A stretch of 64,000 nucleotides of DNA from Mastigias papua (Eukaryota > Cnidaria > Scyphozoa > Rhizostomeae > Mastigiidae): NCBI GenBank assembly GCA_964019165.1, contig OZ025269.1, positions 1,326,921-1,390,920 of the forward strand, given 5' to 3'. Of this stretch, positions 40,417 to 53,725 are shown in pieces (within the stretch, counting starts at the first letter, position 1; each line of letters opens with the position of its first letter). The notes beneath the pieces were generated by a model. It saw nothing but the letters and a program-made list of their open reading frames with translations, had not been told where the DNA came from and ran no database searches. The translations under genes and the position numbers were made by a program.

Positions 40417-43400
40417 ATGAGACCATTTCAAACTCTGTGTAAGTTACTGCAGCGACAGACGTATTCATGCTTGTCAACAAGATCAGGGATTTGGTTTTGT
40501 CTTGGTGGTTTGATAGTTTTGGCCATTTCAGCTTTTCAGTTCGGGGAGCTTCTACTCGAATGGAGTATGCAGAAGTACAATGTTGCTTTTAGTGCTTCTC
40601 ATGACAATATAGCTGGTAAGACTTTCCAATCAAGACTTTGCTTACCCGGACCGATCGATGTTGTGTATACTTGGGTGAATGGGAGCGATCCCCATCTAAT
40701 TGCAGAACTTAATTTTGTCAAATCAGAGTTGATGTCACAATTAAATATAACCAAAAAAGTTAGTAAAAGTGAGAAAAATCACCAAGGTAAATCGTCAGGA
40801 GCTGCCAAAACTACAAGTAGGCAAAGAGGTAACTCAGAGGAGAAATTTAGATGGAAAGATGAGGACGAGTGCCCTTTTCCAAACTGTGTCCCATTCGCTG
40901 CAATTGCTATCTCAGGGTTACCAAGGAATATATCAGAATTTGAACTTTCTGTTCAAAATATGTTTCTGCCCGGTTTCCAGCTCAGTGCTTTTGACAGTTC
41001 AGTTGATGCCTCTGTAAGAGTACTCACTTTTGGAGACAATTTCGATTTTGATAAAATAAAAAATCATACAATTACCTTTAGAGGCAAAGAGAAGAGATTT
41101 TCTAGAGTCTTTTTATCAAGCACTATACGTATCGGAGCAAAAAAGTTGGATGGCATTGGAATTATGAATTATATGTCAGAAGACATCACTGTTGAAATGA
41201 TCAGGAATGCTCTATACAAAGAAAAAGTGGGTGATGTAAGTATCAATATCATTAGGAACACTTCAGTGATAAAATTTGACAATTTAGCAAAATCACGGCA
41301 ATTCCTAGGGGCTATGAGAGGAACAATATTGATAAATGGCCACAGATATAAAGTTCTACCTGCTACTTTGATTTGGAAGCCTCTAACTTCAATGGAAATT
41401 CAGCAAAGTATCATAGAAGAAGATGTTGCTTCAAGCAGGTTTGCAGACAATGAGGAACTCAGATACTCAATAAGGTCATTAGAGAAATTTGCACCATGGA
41501 TACGAAATATCTTCATAGTGACAAATGGCCAGATTCCATCATGGCTGAATTTGGATCATCCAAGAATAAGGATCATTACCCACATGGAGCTTTTCTCAAA
41601 CACAAGCCATCTACCAACATTTTCATCACCAGCCATTGAGACTCATATCCATAAAATACCAGGTTTGTCAAAGAAGTTTATTTACATGAATGATGATGTT
41701 TTCTTTGGTGATCATGTATGGCCTGATGACTTCTACACTCATTCAAAAGGTCAGAAGATATATTTGACATGGCCAGTTCCAAATTGCAATGAGGGGTGCC
41801 CAGCCTCTTGGGTTAATGACAAATACTGTGATAAGCCTTGCAATGTATCAGAGTGTGATTGGGATGGAGGAGACTGCCTCAATGCCAAGGGGAAGCCGGG
41901 ATTCTCAACTTCTTTACACATGTACGCTGCTTCCCACATTGCCAATCGAGAATATTGTAATGGTGGCTGTGCAAACAGCTGGATTGGCGATCGTTATTGT
42001 GATGTCAACTGTAATGTCCCCAACTGTGGCTATGATGCTGGTGATTGTGGGCCAGATAAATTAAAAAAAAGCTTTGCTATTGATGCTGAAAAGATCAAAG
42101 GCACAGTCAATATCCCTGTGGGAGCCATGGCTTTCTATGTGAACTTTACTAATATCCTCAATGATGGTATTTTAACTGATGGAACTTATACTGATTCTGA
42201 CATTGTTAGAACTGCAATCTTCTCTAAGAAATTCAAGACTATGGCTGTAACTGTTTATGCAAACTTTACATCAACTCTGTTTTTTCATGTTAGTGGATTT
42301 AGAGACAGCAACCATAGCTTGCCAGTTAGTTTGAATTTCAGTGTAACTGTAGACACTACAAAAGAGGCAGTGGCAACAACACAAGGAACACACACCAGGA
42401 TGTCAGTGAAATCTGCCATCACAAAGAAATCTTTCGCAAAACCTTATACATTATATGATGCAGGTGCAAAGGAACTGAAGCCAGCAACTTCCTTGAAGAA
42501 ATCACCATTTGATAACAAAACCATGCATGAGATATTGGGATGGTATGAAGCTACAAAGAGAGAACTTCCTGCAGAGTTAGCTGAACAACTGAACAGGACT
42601 GAAACTGAATTGGCAGATGGAGATATTACTGAAAAGGGGTACATTAAAAGAAAGTTTAGAATCCTTCACCCATTTTATGAATCTAGACATAATCATTCCA
42701 TGGAAAGCAATCAGGTAACTAGCTTTATTGCATCCTAATAACAGGTGTTATCTTTTTCTCGTAAAGTCATTGCTGGTAAATTTGATTTAGAAGTCCTTTC
42801 ATTCATAGGTTGATGTATTGAAAGCATGATTCCTGATTTTCTCTTTGATTGAATGATTGAATGATTGAATGATTGAATGATTGATTGATTGATCTCTCTG
42901 ATTTGTTTGATCATGTCAATCATTTAGGAGAATATAACTTGGCAGGCATTATGTCCCTAGGATTGTTAAACCATATTGTTTTATTTATTAAACTTCTTCC
43001 TTATGAGGACATATTAGTAATATTGTATTGCTTTTTATATTTTGCTGATATCTTTCAGCTTGATTGTTGATATCTTGCAGCTGTTAGTTTAGCTTACAAA
43101 TTATCCATTCAGATACTTTGTCATAGATCCCATCTTTCTCACAGGAGCAGCCTCATCGCACAAAACGCCATCTTTTGTCTCATTTTGATTTTCATGGAAG
43201 CTCCAATATACAGAAGCAAAAGCCTGTTGCCATAGAGAAAATCGATCGTGGTCAAAAATCTAAGCATGTAGAAATTATTGATGGTGCAATTTATGATGCA
43301 AATGATAAAACAAGAGTTACCAAAGGGATTAGGAATGGAGTAGCAAATCTTAGGCGCTGGATATCAAAGTACGGGCACTGGGACCCTATCAAGGAGGCAT

Positions 43401-45051
43401 TCTCAACCAGTCCTCATCGTTGGGAGCGTCAGAATATGTTTGCAGAGATATTATCAGAATATAAACATTTAAAGAGGCAGAGAGAGTACAAATCAGAACG
43501 GAAGCCCACACGAATGTTGTTGGACACATTTGCTAGCTCTCTGCTTCATGTTAGTAGGATATACAATCGAGCATTTGGTTACGAGGCGCGCAAGGTCCCT
43601 GCTCACATGCCCCACTTTGTTGATATTGATGTAATAAATGAAATGCAAGCGAGGTTTTGGCCTCATTTTGAAGAGACATCCTCGCACAAAATCCGAATGG
43701 AAAACGATATGCAATTTGCGTTCTCTTATGCGTACTATCTGATGGATGTCCGGGCATCACTAAACATGTCCATGATTTTTGATGAATTGGACACAGACGA
43801 TACAAGTGAGTAGCTTCAGTAATTTTCTGCATCTGTAGCCGAAATAGCCTGAAAATCCTTCCTGATTTCTTCTTGGTCTCGTTTCCATTACATTGTGTCC
43901 ATGGCCCATAGCTCTTAATCTCGAATGTATTTTCATGGACCAATAAAGTTTTAGGAGCGGTTCAAAAGTACGTACACTCAATATTCATTGATTTTGTAGG
44001 TACCCCTCCCCCCTTCAGAGTGTACGTACTTTTTAAACGGCTCCTTATGGTTATAAAGGTCACTTGCCGCTTCGTGAAATCCAATGTGCTTAACTAAATG
44101 AAATTGTCCGCATAGTTGGAAGAGTAGATGAGTTGTCAACAAATCCAAGTTGAATATAACTTCAAGAATTGTTGCGTGAACTTCATGAACTTTCACTTTT
44201 TTGTGTTTTTCTTCTGCTACACATTTCTAGAAAGATCAATATTCGAATCATACAGTATTCAGAGATGAAGTGTTGATTAGGTGTTGCGCAAATCTTAATT
44301 TTGAACAATTGCTGGAATATGAGTTGCATAAAAAAGTAATTTTCCCTCTTGATTATTCGTAGATACTTTGTCAGACAGAGAGCTTCGGACGCTTGCTGCT
44401 CAAATGTATTCATTGCCTCTGCAGCCAAGCGATGTGCGTAATTTAGAGGAGATTTTACTTAACTGCTCGAAAGGGATGAAAGCAGATGTAGCAGCTGCGG
44501 AGTTTCCGTCGCTGATAGTAACACGTGACCTCATCGTCAATTGTCAGCCGATTGCTAAAGTGTTAATGGATGAAAAGAAGCAAAAACGCTATAAATTTGA
44601 ATTGGTTGGCGATGAAGATGTTACATTTAAAATGATTCGAAACAACGTGTCCCATTTGATTTATCAGCTGGACTGGATTCGCAAAAATCGTCGGAAATTT
44701 ATCTGCCTGAACGACAACATTGATCATGACAATCCACAATCGAAATTAATTCGGACAATCCTTAGGGATTTCTTGGAGTACCTATTTCCTGAGCCATCTC
44801 AGTTCGAACTTCCAAGCGGATATAGGAATAGATATCTAAAATCATCTGAGCTTAGAAAATGGAAGGAAAAAGCGATCAAAGATCAAGAGGAAATTTGGAT
44901 ATTTGTTTACGTGGTTCTAATATTATTTTTGCTACTTCTCCTCAGAAGGCAGATTTTTAGACTCTATAGAATTATAATTGATTGGTTTAGTAGACAATGG
45001 AATTCACATAGAAGTCTGAATTTTAATCAGAAGGATATTGTCAAAATTTGA
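40417..45051 (+). CDS. GNPTAB: GlcNAc-1-phosphotransferase alpha/beta precursor
   Basis: Golgi enzyme that puts GlcNAc-1-phosphate on mannoses of lysosomal hydrolases, the first step of the mannose-6-phosphate tag. Three exons (40417-42714, 43145-43805, 44363-45051) join in phase to 1215 residues (human 1256). In order: N-terminal anchor after KLLQRQTYSCLS; Stealth motif DVVYTWVNGSDP; LRYSIRSLEKFAPWIRNIF and FIYMNDDVFFGDHVWPDDF; two Notch-type LNR repeats (about 456-490 and 513-545); KVPAHMPHF; EF-hand loop DTDDTNTLSDRE (982-993), split by intron 2; and a C-terminal membrane helix near 1165-1185. A site-1 protease motif RMLL, then DTFA, at 889-896 matches the human alpha/beta cleavage position. 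The long first exon holds 63% of the coding sequence. The chosen ATG gives the family's conserved N-terminus. Confidence 0.97.
42847..42893. repeat. GATTGAAT octamer repeat in GNPTAB intron 1
   Basis: Four to five copies of TGATTGAA followed by TGAT tetramers. No function is visible. Confidence 0.9.
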
Positions 45052-46164
45052 TAGAAATAAATGTCGAATATATAGGAGTCAATTTTTTGAAAACGGAATT
45101 GTAATCGTAGACAATTACACGTAAATTGCAGAATTATGGATTTGAGTCCTTCTTTTGTTTGTCCTAACATTTCACTAACGTAGACTAGCCAGTATTGCCG
45201 CTCATGTAGATTCTATTTCAGATGGAACAGAAGCGAAGAGCTTTGGAAATAAGTACTTCTGCTGTTATTGGTATTCCATCCGACTCTTTTTGACTTTGCT
45301 ACCAAATTGTTTCAGTTGTGGACCAGAGCTGCTGCAATCTAGTCTAGCCACAGACCCTATAATTATACCCTCAACTTTTTGCCATATAGCTATGCATGTA
45401 CAACATGATGAAATAACGGTAAAATTATATTCTCATTTCAATTCAAGCCGGCTGTTTAAAAGTATGCGAATGTGTTATGGAGAGTCCTTTGAAAATCAGC
45501 CGTGCTGAAGGGTTACCCTTCTGAACCACTTGAAAATAGAAATAGATAAATTGCCTACCGTGAAATCCCGGAACAAAGCGTGCTGTTTTCACCTGGGTAT
45601 TCTTGCATCCGTATGAGTAACATATTTGTCTGCTAAAAGTTCAAAACATTTACTTGTATAAATCATTTAATCTTATAGGTATTTGTATCTCTCCAACTGT
45701 AGGAAGTTAACATTTCTCCAAAATAAAATGCTAGTTAACAATCGTTATCACTGAAATCTGAAAAAATTTGATGAAATGTCGTTTCAATACATGTTCGTGT
45801 AGCTATTTCACAATCTTTTCACTTAATTTCTTGGGCACTTGGAACTGTAGTCACAAAATAAAGTGCATAGATAGCTATATCATTTATGTGTAGTTGTAAT
45901 GTCTTCCATTAAGACTAGACATGATCAACAAAAAATGCTGAAAGAAACGATCCTAGAAGAGATCCTTGTGGAAGACCAAATCGCTTGTCACAAAACGATT
46001 GCATAAAATTGGCGTCTCAAGTGTATTAATATGCATGTCACAGTGTGTATTAATGTACATAAATGATGTCAACTTCTGATAATGAGTGTTCATGTTTACA
46101 AAGTAGTCAATTAGCTTTTTCTCCAACCAAATTAATAGAAGTATTAAGACGACGACGAAAATAC
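45052..46164. other. Intergenic stretch after GNPTAB
   Basis: AT-rich sequence with the GNPTAB 3' UTR at its start (AATAAA near 45057). No gene or known repeat is seen. Confidence 0.55.
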
Positions 46165-46170
46165 TGATGC

Positions 46171-46201
<31 letters not shown>

Positions 46202-47035
46202 GAAGGTAATGATGATTTTTTTGTTTTTTTTTAGTATGTAATGTCAGGGAAAGGCTAATAGAGCCTATAACAAAATCCTGACAAAGGAAGAAAGAGAACG
46301 GAAAGTTAATTAGATAGGTAGATGAGATCCAGTTTGTTGATCTTAGATTTGAAGGAAGATAAGCTGTAGGATTGAGGAAAGGAAGTGGAAGGTAAGGTGT
46401 TCCAAAGTTGACTGGTTCTTGGAAAGAAAGATTTGTGGGAAAGAGTTCGTGGATTGGATAGTATAACTTGAAAAGGGTGTGATTGACTAGAGCTTCTAGT
46501 GGGTCGAACATGCTTCAAGGGATCAGGAATAATACTCTTGATTTCCAGTGAGCAATGTTCATGAAAATATCGATAGAAAATGGACAGATCTGCAACCAAA
46601 CGACGATGAGAGAGAGATTGGAGACATTTGGTGAGACTTGGATTATTTATGAGACGAATGGCTTTGGACTGGACTTTGTCAAGAAGATGCAGAGAAGATC
46701 TGGGAGCACCACCCCAAACATGGGAGCAGTACTCCAGAGAAGGACGAATCTGAGATAACTTTACAATTTGTATCTAAAGTTAGGTCAAATTTGCAATACT
46801 TTCGTCAGTAGCTGAGAAGGAGAGAAAAGGCCATGGGCTCTAGAAAGGAAGCCAATTTTCTGAGATGCATGTTTAGCAGTGGAGTGGATGTGGGTTCTCC
46901 AAGAAAGATTAGATGGCACTGAAAGACCAAGCTGAGTGAAAGAAGACGAAATGTCCAGTTCATGGCCACTCATGCATCCAGGGGGGAAACCTTGGTGATG
47001 TTTACGTGAAATAACAACCTGTGTTCTCATTCCTT
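46165..47035 (-). mobile_element. 5'-truncated LINE (CR1/L2-like RT C-terminus) with (ATC)n tail
   Basis: Read on the minus strand, broken frames encode LGLSVPSNLSWRTHIH, AKHASQKIGFLSRA, LFSPSQLLTK, then the matching RRLVADLSIFYRYFHEHCS and TSQLWNTLPSTSFPQSYSLS, FKSKINK. This is the familiar end of CR1/L2-type reverse transcriptase proteins. The 3' end carries an (ATC)n microsatellite at 46165-46202. Frame changes near 46600-46780 show that it is dead. Confidence 0.88.
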
Positions 47036-47039
47036 GATT

Positions 47040-47240
47040 TGATGAATATGATGATGGTGATAGCCCATGCTTGGATACAAAGAGACATTGTCCTTAAATT
47101 GATACTGATTCATTTTGCAGAGGCCCAGATTCGAGCAGAGGTTAGCGAACAGAGCCAAACTGTCCAAACAGGCCCTGTCAGTGAAAGGCTCAATGGCATA
47201 AGCTGCAGCTGGTTTGAGGTGCACTGACACCACGGTCATT
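47040..47240. repeat. Dispersed repeat body, second locus
   Basis: Homologous to 37680-37890: ATGATGGTGATAGCCCA, CTGATTCATTTTGCAGA, AACTGTCCAAACAGGCCC and GTCAGTGAAAGG occur in the same order and spacing. It lies directly beside the LINE fragment, between GNPTAB and the carrier gene. Confidence 0.78.
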
Positions 47241-47356
47241 TTTCACTCAATATGAGGAGCGCAATAGGGAGAAGATGATGGCTAAATGCTAAGTGTCTTC
47301 TAAATATCCAAAACAGACGTCATAACAAATAACAACGCATTCACCATTAAAATATC

Positions 47357-48713
47357 TTATGAATTTAACTCACTCTCAATTGCATAGCCTGAATAAATTC
47401 TCTGAAGTAATGTATGAACAGTAAAAATTGCAGCATTCATAGGAAAGGCTCTAACAACAGTTGGCGCCAGTCCCCTTACAAACAACTGCCAACGGTCCTG
47501 GCGGAATGACGATTCCAGGCATTGCAAAAAGCCATTGTATCGCCCATTTACGTCAATTTGAATTCGAGTTTTAATTACATCTGGAGGGAAAGCCGTAGTC
47601 CATGATATTGTTCCAGCCATTCCACCCGCAAACATTAAAGCAAAGGGACCTAATGAACTACCACCTCTGTCGCTCAGCAACAGGCAGATCAATTCAAATG
47701 AATTAAAATACGTTAAGAAACCAGGAATGTCACGAATAATTGTCGGACCAAATCCACGAAACAGTCCTCTAATACCATTGGCGTGATATATCTTTCTAAT
47801 GCAGTCGGCTGGGCCTGTGAAAAAGCAGATAATTATGAAATAAGAGGGGTGAGGATATCTCCCAAGAAATAACGAAATTTGGAGATTATTTTATGATAAA
47901 TGATAAGACAGAGAATAGACAAGGGGTGCAAATAAATAAAATATTCAGAGGAGAAAAGAGACTGAACAAAATGTAACTAAATTGAAATAGAAGAAGGTCT
48001 GACTACCACTTTATCAAACCTTCAAACAGTGACACAATAAATTGACTTGTGAATGATTAATGAACAAAATAAACGAAACAATGAATGAAAGGGTAAAAAA
48101 TTAAATTACTGAAATTAGTTGAGGCAGTTTGGAATGGGAGACAATTAGGGGAAACACAAAGGAAAGGGTGAAAAACAGGACATCGATCTGTCAATTGAGG
48201 AATCAAATCTACGAACAACAAACCAACAGTAAGGGTAAATGGTAGAAAATGATGTAGATAAAGAGTGAGATACCTTTGTAAAGGGCATTGGTTGAATCAA
48301 TTTGAACCTGCAACCTTGATTTAATCAATTCCATTGGGCATATTATAATGCTTTGAGCAAATGCAACAAAAATACTAGCAATTGTAGTTTTCCTAAACGA
48401 GTAACGGTGCTCATTATCTGAATTTCTGTCTTCTTTGGATAAAATTCTCATAACATTTCCATAAACCCCGAAAACCACGGAATTCCAGATAGCGGTTCCA
48501 ATCAGTGGAGGTGTTATACCCTTGAACAAGCCAACAACCTGAGGGTGAATACGTTATAATAGGATGTCAACAAAGTATTGCAATGATAATAGTGAAAAGC
48601 TACTTCGGAATATGAAGAAGATGCAAATAGATGAATAGTACAAAGTAACTGCTCATTTTATCAAATGTCCTGAATCAGTCGGGCAGCAACAATGCCACAG
48701 CAATGAGCCAGCA

Positions 48714-48753
<40 letters not shown>

Positions 48754-50506
48754 TACCAGCCAGCCAGCCAGCCAGCCTACCAGCCAGCCAGCTGTATTGT
48801 TAAATATCTACCTTACTTATAGGCACTAAATTATAAATTGTCTGTACAGCCCATAGTAAATTTACGAATTCAGAGGAAAATGTACACTTCTCTCAAAACA
48901 AACCAAACAAAACAAGTGAGATGCAATCATGTCTCTTCTTGGAGCAAAGAATAGGAAAGTTGTTAAGCAGAACAAGGAACATGACAGAATGCAGATATTT
49001 TAAAATCCTTGTGCTATGTTCATATTTTGCAGAAGATAATGCTTAAAGTGTAAGTTATATTCTATGTTGCTCTTTCTATCCAGGTAATGGATTTAAGAGG
49101 TGGGGCAGGGGGCTGCAGCCCCACCAGTTGGACAGAAATCCACTTCACTTGGGCAATTTCTTCAGAAAGAACAATAGCATATATTGACTATAGCTTCAGC
49201 CCAATATGCAAGCCTGTAGCCAAGGGGAACTGAGGGGCACAGCCCACTAGAGCTTATGAGTTTTGAATCAATACCCCAAAGTAAATAGTAACTTGTTCCC
49301 CCATTTTTGCATACATAATGCTTCATTGCAGTACCTAGAGAATATGCAGCCATTGATCAGAGCATTCAATTTAGGCTTTTTCTCCCTTGCCATCTCCTAC
49401 TTTCATAATGTTTCTGCCTTGGACAGAGTTGATTATGATTCTCCCTGGTGTCCCTCAGAGAAGGCAAATTAAGAATGTGACTTAGCTTATCTCTCACAAG
49501 GAAGATTCTTTTTTATTCCTGGAAGTCTAAGCCATGAAGGCTTAGAATTTAACTTGTGGAGAACTGATACTATTCTGATAACAACTTTGTTTTGTTCTCC
49601 ATTCATTAGGCATGCAGCCAAAATTTGCCCAAATGCTGAGTACACACTTAATGAATGACTTCTTACATATCTATGGCAAATCAATAAACAACCTTCAATC
49701 AAATAATGAATTGTTTGAGAAGAACAAGAGAAACAATTACCTTCTCTTTCTTGACAGTGTCAATCAAGCAATGAATTGTTCCGTTGTACCGTAAGGGAGA
49801 TTCAGGTACAACACCTTGACTTTGTAATCGTATCTATGGTGACAGATATACAATACCATACTACTTTCCAAGGATTCAATCTTACAAACTGATACATATT
49901 TATGCATAATTTGTAAATTTAAATCAATTTTATGTCTTATTTCAAATGATACCCAAATGTACTGTACGTATCATTTCAATCAAAGAATAGTCCCTAACAG
50001 ATTCTTAAACGTCAAACAGCTTGAGGAAATGAAACTGAGATGTCCTTGCTATTTGGTTCGAGCAATAAACAAAAGGTAATTTGATAGATAATTTGATTCC
50101 TTTACCCTTATGGTATCAAAAGGATGGCTCACTACCAGTCCAGCACAACCTGCAATGGAAATGATAACTTTGATTCTCAATTCTAATGAGAACAATGCTA
50201 TAAAGATCACTATATATCCCTTTATCTATATATTTTACAGATACATTGCATTGAAGAAACATTTGCATTACAGAAGCATAAATCATGGTAGAAATGTCAA
50301 AAATAAATAAGTGAAAACCAAGAGTTAGGAGAAGGCCCAAATTGGTTCAAGTGACCTGCTGAGTGGTATGGGCTTATACCCTGCACACTAAATGCAAACA
50401 ACTTTTGTACATTTAAGAAAGTCAATAATGTGTTGAATAATTTACCAGCAATCCATCCAATGACAAAATCTGACAGTTGATCTATAACATGATGATCTGT
50501 CGACAT
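47357..50506 (-). CDS. Mitochondrial carrier, SLC25A45/47/48-type
   Basis: Inner-membrane solute carrier of the SLC25 family. Exons 50446-50506, 50106-50149, 49741-49833, 48274-48538 and 47357-47814 match in phase and total 921 nt, or 306 residues, the normal family length. The three signature motifs are present: HPFDTIRIRLQ, CPMELIKSRLQ and FPPDVIKTRIQ, each starting a repeat of two membrane helices. FVIGWIAGGCAGLVVSHPFD at the N-terminus, WNSVVFGVYGN after helix 2 and VVRAFPMNAAIF near the end resemble the SLC25A45/47/48 group more than the ornithine or carnitine carriers. Substrates in that group are amino-acid or choline-like in vertebrates; the substrate here is not known. The chosen ATG (MSTDHHVID) gives a short N-terminus typical of these carriers. 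Confidence 0.93.
48706..48792. repeat. (AGCC)n array
   Basis: Tetramer AGCC repeats broken twice by a CTAC variant, in the carrier's intron 3. Confidence 0.95.
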
Positions 50507-51078
50507 TTTACCAGATTCCAATGGCCAAAACTAATATCTTACAAATTCACAGAAGCACCAACTGCTTGCCATGAGAACAAGATAAGATAAACATAGTGAA
50601 GAATCCATTCAGAGATGTCTAAAATGCAAGGAGTACTTAGGAACTTCCATAGAACACTATATGGAAAATAGTACTAAATTGTAAACATAGACAGGGGATC
50701 TTGGTGGAGAATAGAAGCCCAAGGGTGCTAAAAATGGTGGTTCGTATGGAATTTGTCATTGAAAGTTTCTTCAGATTTTCATACCTTGCTTTGGTATAGC
50801 ACAAGAAATTCAATAAGATATTGATTGACAGTAATGAGGCAAAAAATAGCAGATAATAATGAAAACAACAACAAACAGCAGAAAATGGACCCAATTAAAA
50901 TTATATCACAAAGCAACTTTAAACAAAAGATATTTTGCTAGAATGGATCTGCTGATATACAACTAGCAGAATTATTCCTTGGGTATTCAGTCTAGTCTTG
51001 TAATTCAAGCTTTATAGATAACATAAAGAAGGATGAATTGCTGAAAAAAGTAATTTATTGACTCTCCCTTTCTCACAG

Positions 51079-51565
51079 CCCAGGAAGGGTACTCCCTATT
51101 TCTCTATATGGGGGGTCCATGTCAATATTTAGGGTCTGAGTTTTACAAAAACAATCATATTTGGGGTATGTGAAGAACAGCTTTAAAAAAGCCAATAATT
51201 GGGTTTGGGAACTACAGCATTAGAAATATTCAATATTTGGGGTCTTAGAATTGAAATTTTTATAACTTATGGTAGAACCCCAGGACTGTGCTAGTGGAAC
51301 CCTGGGGTTCCAGGGAACCTCAGTTGAAAACCACTGGTTTTAAGTCTTTAAGAAAGTTTGATATGAGATTAATGAAGTGAAGTTGTGATATTCAATGACA
51401 TTTATGTAAGAAGTAGTCCAAATTATGTTACAATATTTTAGGGTCTCAAAATTTTGAGACTCAATATTAGGGGTTCCTCTAAACCGTGACTTAATATTTG
51501 GAGGTTGGCTACAAATTGCTGACATGGACCCTTCTGTATAGAGAAGTAGTGAGTACCCCCCTGGG
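51079..51565. mobile_element. 487-bp DNA transposon remnant with terminal inverted repeats
   Basis: The left end CCCAGGAAGGGTACTCCCTA and the inverse of the right end (CCCAGGGGGGTACTCACTAC) match for about 50 bp, including TTCTCTATA and GGGTCCATGTCA. A middle part (about 51284-51340) ending in GTTGAAAACCACTGG resembles the end of a separate hAT-type MITE inserted inside. No clear target duplication was found. Confidence 0.75.
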
Positions 51566-53206
51566 TCTTAAAGATAACATACAATAAATAAGCAAGATAA
51601 ACACAGCATACAAAACTCAATTTAAGATTTAAATTCTAGCTAAATTTCCATACTGTTGAGCTTGACCTAGATTTATGAATTTATGCTAAAATGATCCATG
51701 TTGATGAAATGTACAGACAATAGATGCAATAGAGGAAAACTCTACTAAATCAAATAGTGCACCAAACTAGAGCACTTAATTATCAAAAAGTCAGCAGACA
51801 AATAAGCTATTCCATCTGCATGGACAACTGCAATATATGACTATTAAAAACAGCAACATCCTTACCTTCTTTCTTGCCTGCTTTCCTGCTTCCCTGCTGG
51901 CTAGGCTGCCCAATTGTGGTGTCTTTAGGCCTCTCCTTTAGTGCTGGACAACATCACCTGTTATAAAGCATGTCTACTTTACGTCAACGAGTTGATGAAT
52001 AACTCGACAACCTAACCTAAAATTAATTCATTGTAAAGATCACTTTCTGGTGAGCTCATGAGAATTCTTTTATTTGAAAAGGATACAACTAATCTGGCTA
52101 TTCTGTATGCAAGAAAAGACTGTATTAGTCAGACACCTTACGTTAACCAACATTTGAAGTCTTCTGTCAAATCAGTATTGGCATTTGAAACAGTCATTTT
52201 TCAAAAGCCACAAATGCTAAACATACAATTTTTTAGGCATATTTAGCAACAATTCTGGCATGATGGATTTGCGAGTGAAGCTAAATGAGTAGATTGCAAT
52301 GGGTGTGAGTTGGGCTCGGGTTTAATTGCGAATGCAAACTCGAACAAAACATCAACAAGTAATTTACCATCCAGTTACCCGGGTTTTGCAATTATCCATC
52401 TCTGTCAAGTATTATAAAAAGGTAGAACAATGGGGCTTATAAATCTTCCTGGATGCTTGGCAAGGAGGGCTCATATCGAGCAGGCTGAGATACCTACATT
52501 TGTCTTAAAACAATTGTCTAAATAAGTACTGATCGAAAATGTCTACTTGCATGCAATTAGTAACATACTTCTATTTTGACATAAGCTCCTATCTTGTGTT
52601 GATATAACTATCTAATTATAAATTTACCCACCAAGAATTTTGTGTTCTTAACGACGTCGGTTTGTTACCACCATACCACTAATACCATATATCAATAGCA
52701 TCGATCAATCATTTCGATCGACGATTAAGAAACCAAAACGAGGCAACAGGAAACGCTCCTCTGTTGTTCACAACAGGATTTCAAAGAATCAAATGTTGGC
52801 GGGAGTATAACCACAAAAGGGCGCGCCAAAAATGTAATCTAATGCCTTATTTAGCACTGAAAGTGGTGCCCAGCAAAACGTTTTGCAACACCAAGCTAAC
52901 TTACCAAATTAGCTTCTTTTCGAAATATGAGCCTTCCATATTTGTAAGCAACTTCCAAAATAAATGCGCCAGAGAGCCAGTTGTGCTATATTCTTTAGAA
53001 ATATTAACGATTTTCAAGGGGCCAAGGTTGATTAAACGTCATTTCTTTTCTGTTATACTAAGTGGTTCCATGGAACCATTTCCAGTTATAAAGAAGGCTC
53101 CTTCTCAACCTCCTCGTCATGATTTACTATTACCAATGGGATCTAAGCTATGTCAAGCTTTACCTCCACGACCACCATCGTCGTCGTCGTAGGCTGTCAT
53201 TCCCTA

Positions 53207-53458
53207 TCAGGAATCCGCCGTCCGATTTCCCGTATCAACGTTGGCCTGTTTCCCCTTACAGTTTCTCCTATGCCTACTGACGTTTGCTCTTGATCTTGGT
53301 TGACTACAAAGTTCGCAAATTATCAAGTCCCCTTTTATCTCATTCTCTCTTTTCTCTTTCTGTACCGCTCTTTCACCACCACTATCATCCTCATAACCAT
53401 CATCATCGTCATCACCATCATCATCACAACCATAACGAACCATTATCATGCCAGACAT
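53207..53458 (-). CDS. Short frame with CxxC...HxxxxC zinc-finger-like motif, probably retroelement-derived
   Basis: 83 residues: an acidic Asp run encoded by a GAT-rich repeat, then a basic stretch and ICELCSQPRSRANVSRHRR with a following NC, which fits a C-x2-C-x12-H-x4-C knuckle. Such fingers occur in ORFs of cnidarian retroelements, and a LINE fragment on the same strand lies only 270 bp away. I cannot assign a function. It may be a fossil. Confidence 0.35.
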   Translation of the reverse strand: MSGMIMVRYGCDDDGDDDDDGYEDDSGGERAVQKEKRENEIKGDLIICELCSQPRSRANVSRHRRNCKGKQANVDTGNRTADS

Positions 53459-53725
53459 TGTCCTTCAAGGCTCTGGGTTGTTCATTTGGCTCTCTCAGTG
53501 TTTCTGTTTGGTTCGCACCATCAGCCCAGAAACATGACAACGTAATCATGGGCTGGGCTCCTCCAAGAATTCTAAAATTAGAATTTAAGCATTACTGGCT
53601 TTGCATACCGCTGACCTACGTATCTTAGGCCACAGCTATGTATCTCTCTATTAACAGTCACTTCAAAGTTGACGATTTCTGTATAAGCAATGCGGCAAAA
53701 AGAAAAAGAGAGAAGGAATGAAAAG

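Noticed and set aside
43551..43943. Minus-strand frame opposite GNPTAB exon 2
   Set aside because: Shadow of the real gene; no domain and no splice support.
52764..53192. 142-residue plus-strand open frame
   Set aside because: No recognised domain and no promoter or splice context; length is within chance for this composition.
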